NCBI GenBank assembly: GCA_038049695.1
Contig: CP142455.1
Coordinates: forward strand, 33,083,501 to 33,147,500
Length of the DNA stretch: 64,000 nucleotides
Direction of reading: 5' to 3'
Origin: Cinnamomum chago
Taxonomy: Eukaryota > Streptophyta > Magnoliopsida > Laurales > Lauraceae
The notes under the pieces were generated by a model, which saw only the letters and a list, made by a program, of their open reading frames with translations, did no database searches and was not told the origin of the DNA. Shown one piece after another: positions 58,501 to 64,000 of the stretch. Numbering within the stretch: position 1 is the first letter of the stretch; each line of letters opens with the position of its first letter. The position numbers were made by a program, and so were the translations under genes.

Positions 58501-59922
58501 CTAGTCCTCGGTCGACCTAGACACAGGCCTCGGTCGACCGGGAAGGCACAACGGTCATATTTTTTACCGTTGGCAAGTTTCAGCTCAGAAACTGCTGACT
58601 CGCCCGACAGTGTTCCCGGTCGACCAGGAAGCAGGTCTCGGTCGACCGGCGACACTGCCAGGGCACCCCCTTTTTGCAAAAATTCCAACTTTGCATATTT
58701 TGAAGGTATTTCTTTGGGGGACCTTTTGGCCACTAAATCAAGCTTGGAAAACATGTTTTAAAGATTCTAATGGATTTCAAAACATGAACATAAAAAGCCT
58801 AAAAAGATTCAAAACTTTTAAAACAAAGGCTTGCTTGATTTCTTGAAAACTCTTTTCTAAAAACAAATGCATCCAAGATGAAAATACAAATCATGCATAA
58901 ATCAATACATTTACAAATCTTAAAACCAATGCATGAATAAATCAAGATTTCAAGATTAACTAAAGCAATGCAAGAGTGTGTGAATCAAATGATGCTAGAA
59001 TGATAATGCATCCATCAAATTGCAATCTACAAAATTCCTAACAAGAAGTCGTACAAATCAGAGCACAAAGTCTCATATTTTTTGGAAAAGCCGAAGACTT
59101 TATAGCCGATTTTCCGTCAAAAGTCGAAGCTAGGCCAAACAATGTCGGAATGACCTGAAATTTAAGGTGAAGCCTCCTGAGCAGTAGATAGGACCAGCCA
59201 TGGACTTTTGCTTGAGTTTTGAGGCCGTTTTGGGTCCCGTCGCCAGTAGGCTTGATTTTTCCGCGGGGAAGATGTCGCATTTTGATGTAAGGTCCACCGA
59301 TGTCCGATCGACTTGAAATTTGACAAGGAGCCTATTGGAGTCATTTTGAGACGATCCGTTGGCTCCGATTTGGATGTCATGGTCTCGGGGTGCTCCGTTG
59401 CCGGTAGCATTGATTTTATTTCGGAGCATCAAAGTCGGGTCAAACGTTGTCGGAATGACCTGAAATTCAACATTTAGCCCTTTAGAAGCATGTTGAAGCC
59501 ACCCATGTGCTATGTTTGATGAGTGACGGCCTCGGTGATTCTCGCCGTCGAGAGGCTTGATTTTACTACTCGAGGGTTGATAGAGGGTCAAACGTTGTCG
59601 GTTTAACTTGAAATTTGTCATGGAGCCTTTTGGGGGTATTTTACGACCATCCGTAGGCTTCAATTGAAGTTTTCATGTCTTTGACGCTGTCGCCGCCAGG
59701 AGCGTCTGTTCAGCTGCAGGAGGAGTGAAGTTAGGCCAAATGTTGGAATGGCCCGAAACTTCATGTAAACCCCTCTTTTGGCTGTCTTGAAGGATCTTGC
59801 AGTTTTTGTTTGATTCTGACAAAATCTGATGCTTGAAGTTGCATTGCCCATTTTGTCGTAGGATGCAGCTTCGTGTGGCTTCTTGATGTTGAAGAGGCAA
59901 AGTGACATTTTTGGTGTCAACA
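55532..59922 (-). mobile_element. Tat-like family solo LTR, reverse, with a nested LTR
   Basis: On the minus strand it starts TGTTGACACCAAAAATGTC (59922 down) and ends at 55532, in reverse of the 5' LTR 34372-36891. The flanks TTGCA (55527-55531) and TTGTA (59923-59927) fit a 5-bp duplication with one change. Without the nested LTR and its 5-bp duplication, 2597 bp remain, close to 2520. Five short GCCGTGAAAGGCGATTT units are at 55770-55880 and the 150-bp units at 59100-59760. Confidence 0.8.
57255..59043 (-). mobile_element. TR-GAG family solo LTR, reverse
   Basis: It starts TGAAAGTCCTTGGGATCC and ends AATTCCTAACA. The duplication AGAAG (57250-57254, 59044-59048) is perfect. The 1789-bp LTR is a bit shorter than others of the family. 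A palindrome cluster is at 58508-58650 and the 34-bp units at 57510-57690. Confidence 0.9.
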
Positions 59923-60559
59923 TTGTACACACTACTCCATATATTGCACATGAAAATAATGTGTTGAGTAGTTCCAAGAAAAAGAATTTATCAGCACTGC
60001 ACGCACATCCACCTATCATCATTACGGAATAAAAGGACACATTCGTCCCCATTGCAAGAAGCTGCAAAGTCTACTAAAGTCCAAGCAACAGCGGAAGACT
60101 TTCTCTCCACCCAAGACGACTACAATTTGGGTAAGAAGATCTGATTTGCCTAAGGAAGTTGCTCGCACTGTGCTGAAGAATCAAACTACACAAGTGTTTG
60201 TGGGTAGCTACATACAAAAAGCCCTAATAAAGAAGATTAAGTTCCCACCTCCAGTGCTGCTATGAAGTTACAATTCGGGGGGACTGCAATTGAGGGGGAG
60301 CTATTGATTCTTACTGACAAGTATGCTGCATGTTAACATCATTAAATTTGTCAATTATGGACAAAGATGGGGAGATCATGTATAGAAGATACTAGATCAA
60401 AGGGGAGAACAAAAAAACTAGAGAGGAAGCCAGAGACAATGCAAATCTACTAGTGTTGATTATTGATTTTTTTACAGTCAATGCATTGGGCTTTGTTTTC
60501 TGTAAATCAATTTCTATTATCTTAGGGAGTCTTGTCTATGAATTTTCAAAGGCGACTAT
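59923..60559 (+). pseudogene. Copia gag C-terminal remnant and 3' interior
   Basis: After the solo LTR, a second knuckle-like segment is seen at 60014-60055 (YHHYGIKGHIRPHC), in which both first Cys positions are lost; His and the last Cys remain. A basic stretch (KKLQSLLKSKQQRK) follows. From about 60240 there is only non-coding sequence with purine tracts, up to the 3' LTR. No integrase or reverse transcriptase is present. Confidence 0.6.
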
Positions 60560-61351
60560 TGTAAGGTTTTTGGGTGTTGGCTAATTCATGAGTTGGACAA
60601 AACTTTGGGTTCATTGAGTTGTGTTTTTCTATTTTCTAGACAGATAGGCGAGCATATACACAAATTGGACTGAAAGATAATCAGTGGCGAAGTGCGTTAC
60701 CCGATCGATCGGATCTCGGTGACCCCTCAGTTGACAGAGGTTCCCGATCGATTGGATGGTTGGCCCAATCGATTGGATGGCAGCATAAAATTCTGCACGA
60801 ATTAGAAGTTTATTTCTAGTTTTTATCAAACTACCTGCATGAATCCAAATTATCTCAAGTAACCCTAAGCTCGTCCCTAATCCTATTTAAAGGACTTGGC
60901 TGCTTAAAGATGTATCAAGGAGACCAAGAAACCTCTCTCATTATTCTAAGCAAGAAAACCTAATTTAGAGAATTCTTCTTCTCTAGAGATTTCATTGAAG
61001 ACTTGTGCTGTAGAGTTCATCTAGAGAGATGTTTCTTCTAGGTCTCATTTGAATCTATTGCGGTCAACGGTGTGAAGGCGTTAGGCGTGAAGCTACACAA
61101 GAGGTAACTGTGGTCCTTAGGTAGTGAGTATTTGGGGAGTGTGAGTGTCTTGTAACCGCAAGATTCATAGTGCTTGATTGTTGATCCAGTCTGGACCCTT
61201 GGTTTTTCACCCAATTTGGATTTTCCATGTTATATTTTGTGTCCTTTGTGGTGTGTGCTTTTGTTTTAATTCCACTTCATATCATGTTATTTTTGCACTA
61301 TTTGTTTTGGCTATTGAGTTGACCAATCTAGATATCTCACAAAAACCTCCA
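60560..61351 (+). repeat. 3' LTR of the Copia element
   Basis: It carries CCGATCGATCGG (60701-60712) plus two diverged copies, CCGATCGATTGG (60744-60755) and CCAATCGATTGG (60765-60776). A TATA-like TATTTAAAG is at 60884-60892. Ends AAAAACCTCCA. Confidence 0.7.
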
Positions 61352-61356
61352 ATGAC

Positions 61357-63309
61357 TCTTTCAGACTTGTCTATATATGATAAAGAGTCCTAGGGTTGGT
61401 ATTATTCCATCTCGTAGGAAAGACAAGATGAGAAGATATCCACAGAACTTCCCAATCATCGAATGCACATAGATGTTATCGGAGTTCCCGTATCCAACTC
61501 CATCATTTTCAATAATGGCGCCATGGTGAAGGTCATCATTTCAAGTTTGGTTCCAACGATAGAGGATGACGATGCCATTTGGGAATATTTTCCCCATGGG
61601 ATTCTGCTATGTGAGATTCTACAGGGATCCCCGATCCATGAGGACCTTCATGGTGGAAGCTTGCGGAGGGCCGTTTCATGAAGCATGTACATAAATCAAA
61701 GTATAATGGCATTATCAGACTGTATAGCAGAAGTGAATTCATTCCATTAGTTAGCATTCAAGTTGAACAAAAGATTAGTTTAATTACATCCTAGAGTAAG
61801 GCTATACAAAAACACTAGCCAATAATTACAAGTCAAAAGATGAAATTCCCAAAATAATAAAAAAACCAAGAGATGATATCACGAGCTCTGCAGCTTTGGA
61901 CACTACTCTATGTCGTCATCCATTCTCGAATAACTAGCGGATCCCGCTGGTTAGCTGCAATGTTCGGTTCGGGGGCGTAGACGAGCACATTACCTACGGC
62001 ATCAAGTGTAGATCAGACGGAAGTCTGGCAAGTATTCAAGGAAAAAAGCATAGTTTGCAGGTAATAGCATAATGTAAATACATGTAATTAATCTGGAAAA
62101 CAATGTAGTATACTGACAAGCTGATGCAAGAAAGTATGATTTACAGAATCATAAACATGAATTAAATTCAAATCAATAAAATAATTGGCAACCACTTGGC
62201 ACGATCCTCAAGGAGGGGGATGCACCTACTAGCTCCATCTGAGTAAACTGAGAGTACCAAAAAACTCACCCTAGAGTCACGACCATTTTGAAATCAGATG
62301 CCCTGCCACAGAGTACCCTGTCTAGCCCTAGCATGGAAGGTACTATAGTGACACCTGTCACATTCAAAACTTAAGCTATATAGCACAATATATTTATATA
62401 TCCATGTATAACAAGTACTAGAATAATTGCTTGGTGGTGCCGACTCGAAAATCAATGTCTAAATCAAGAATTAATGAGTAAATCGGTTACTCGCAAGACG
62501 AAATCACAAATATAGGATTTGATAGAAAATCAAAATGCTTTAAAACATAAACAATGGTAATTCGGCTTTTAAAACGATAATCCGAAACAAAACTGATTTC
62601 AAAATAATATTTTCTAAGATAGCGTGCTAAGACCGTCGGAGACCCGTGGGGCAAGATGCTAAAAATCAGATTTATAATGTGCAAGACAAAAGTAGAAGAA
62701 TTGATTTAAATAAACCTAAGCTTGTAAGCACGATAATTTCCAAAGTTATACACTCAAAGAGATGGATATTAGTGTATTTAGTACACTTGATGCAATCTGA
62801 AGGTAATAATATCCGATCCCTAAGTTCAGGTAAAATTACAAGTCATCCTGCTCTACATGTGTTCATAATTGCTCGAGTTTAATTTTAAAATACATTTAAT
62901 GGAATAACAAGGGAAAGCTTCAGTTTTCATTGGGTCATAAAACATGGCCTAACTTTGCTGGTCCCAGGGGGGAACCCATTGTCTCAAGGTGTAAACAGCA
63001 ACTTGCTGGAGGGAACAAAGTAAAGAAGGAAAAGAGGAAATAGTTGGTTCGATGGGGGTACAGCTGGATTCATGTGAAGGTAAGTGTAGGGCTGAGGTTA
63101 GTGGAGGACATTAGAGGAAGGAGTGCAAGCTGTGGAGGGCTGCAGTGCAACTGCTGGGAAGAGAAGATGTTGTGCAGATGCTAGGAATGGGAGAAGAAGT
63201 AGTGCAGGTGCTGGTTGCAGGAGAAAAGAAGACAATAGGTGCTGGTTGCAGGGGATAAGAGGACAGCAGGTACTGGTGTGTGCAGGTGTAGTGACCGGCT
63301 GGCTGAGTG
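61357..63309. other. Old LTR fragments and unresolved sequence
   Basis: The first 110 bp repeat the flank at 52920-53030. A 72-codon frame at 61463-61681 has no known domain. From about 61890 to 62480 there are short matches, in reverse, to the 4-kb LTR family: GGTTCGGGGGCGTAGACGAG (61967), AGATCAGACGGAAGTCTGGC (62012, compare the reversed 27360-27400 region), and GTGCCGACTCG (62436). 63120-63300 is G-rich low-complexity sequence and its frame is not considered a gene. Confidence 0.45.
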
Positions 63310-64000
63310 TGTCACGCCCCCAAAGTTGAAACCAGGGTTATGCGTGATATTAAGGCCAATTAAAAATTTTCCAACATTAATCAAATGCAACCAGGCCCAA
63401 ATCATGTCCCATCTAGATCAAAGACCGTTGTGAGGTGTAAACATTTCCTCAAATACATAAAAACAAATAGCGGAAGCTTCATAAATACAAGTGGTATCTC
63501 AAGATGTATAGTTTAGAGCAAATACTAAATTATCATATCTAAAGTTCAAGTTTGAGACTGTTAACAAAAGTATTGGTTACAATAAGAAGGTCACTAAAAT
63601 TGGGCCTAATCAAAATAATAAAGGAACCAAAAGATGAATCTAAATCAAGAATAAACGTGAAGGCTCTCATGTATGGGATCGATATGGCTATACAATGCCG
63701 TTCGTACTATACTCTAGGAAGTCGTCAGGCTAATCTTTCTGAACTTCTTCCATCGTCTCCTCCTCGGGATAGAAGGGCTCGGTATCATCAGACATGATGG
63801 TTGGCAAGGAAATGGATATATAAATCACTACAGATATGCAGTACTAAAGAGAGTAAACGATAGACAAGATTATAAGAGATGCATAGCATTTTGATCGAAT
63901 GCATAGCGTTCGAATCATAAAACAAACTAACAAAACATTTAAACAAATAGGAAGTCCACATAGGCTAATCACCAGGATAGTTCCACATGTCCCTCCTGGC
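63310..64000 (-). mobile_element. Start of an LTR related to the 4-kb family, leaving the window
   Basis: TGTCACGCCCCCAAAGTTG at 63310 is the reverse of the CGGGGGCGTGACA end of the solo LTRs at 23721 and 40554. The sequence beyond, such as TCAGACATGATGG (63788), shows no gene. The other end is outside the window. Confidence 0.55.

Larger units (their letters stand above)
53077..61351 (+). mobile_element. Copia (SIRE-like) gag-bearing LTR element, decayed
   Basis: The LTRs are 53077-53922 and 60560-61351, about 0.8 kb. The 3' copy starts TGTAAGG (5' copy TCTAAGG) and both end near AAAAACCTYCA. Flanks GTGAT and ATGAC differ at two positions, fitting an old duplication. The interior has a decayed Copia Gag and no pol. 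It is interrupted by a reverse Tat-like solo LTR with a nested TR-GAG solo LTR. Purine tracts near 60296 and 60400 (GAGGGGGAG, AAAGGGGAG) follow gag. Confidence 0.75.

Noticed and set aside
61463..61681. A 72-codon frame with an acidic middle (IEDDDAIWEYFPHG)
   Set aside because: It has no recognised domain and lies between LTR fragments; too little evidence for a gene.
63123..63329. A 68-codon Gly/Arg/Cys-rich frame
   Set aside because: It comes from a G-rich low-complexity stretch and overlaps the start of an LTR.

Overview
This is a nuclear window from a flowering plant, probably one with a large, repeat-rich genome. The evidence is a plant U-box/ARM-repeat ubiquitin ligase gene at the left edge and plant-type transposons over most of the rest: Copia and Gypsy LTR elements with solo LTRs, PIF/Harbinger and its MITEs, CACTA, a hAT-type MITE, and a Cassandra-type element carrying 5S rRNA sequence. 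By eye about 85% of the window is transposon-derived. The only clear host genes are the 3' end of the U-box gene (3-1058) and one decayed exon of a DnaJ-type zinc-finger gene (about 50120-50338). No reverse transcriptase, RNase H or integrase was recognised anywhere.

Layout. (1) 3-1058: U-box/ARM gene end. (2) 3644-11360: young, non-autonomous LTR element of the gag-only (TR-GAG) kind, TSD GGGCC, with nearly identical LTRs. (3) 11929-18857: a MITE split at its centre by a complete PIF/Harbinger transposon (12075-18722, TSD TTA) that carries a transposase gene, a frameshifted Myb/SANT gene and a captured exon of a host gene. (4) 19266 to about 22900: decayed second copy of the same Harbinger family. 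(5) 23721-27901: 4.2-kb solo LTR (TSD ATAAC). (6) 28147 to about 50110: a nest. An old reverse-oriented TR-GAG LTR is split by a solo LTR of its own family (28534-33796) and again by a Tat-like Gypsy element (34372-49694, TSD GACTT). The solo LTR is split by a CACTA element (30164-33509, TSD TGT) that holds a tandem Cassandra-type TRIM (31476-32453) and a hAT-type MITE (32556-33237, TSD CTAATTAC). The Tat-like element is split by a second 4.1-kb solo LTR (40554-44686, TSD GTGAT). (7) 50120-53071: DnaJ-like exon remnant, MITEs and unresolved sequence. (8) 53077-61351: decayed Copia (SIRE-like) gag element, split by a reverse Tat-like solo LTR (55532-59922) that is itself split by a reverse TR-GAG solo LTR (57255-59043, TSD AGAAG). 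(9) 61357-64000: fragments of LTRs related to the 4-kb family, one starting at 63310 and leaving the window.

How the parts work together. All LTR elements here lack their own pol and must have used enzymes encoded elsewhere. The Harbinger element is the one nearly complete transposon; it could also drive the related MITEs. The most unusual shared signal is a 12-bp palindrome, CCGRTCGAYCGG. It is clustered in the LTRs of three otherwise unrelated families (TR-GAG, the 4-kb LTR family, and the Copia element) and may be a common regulatory site.
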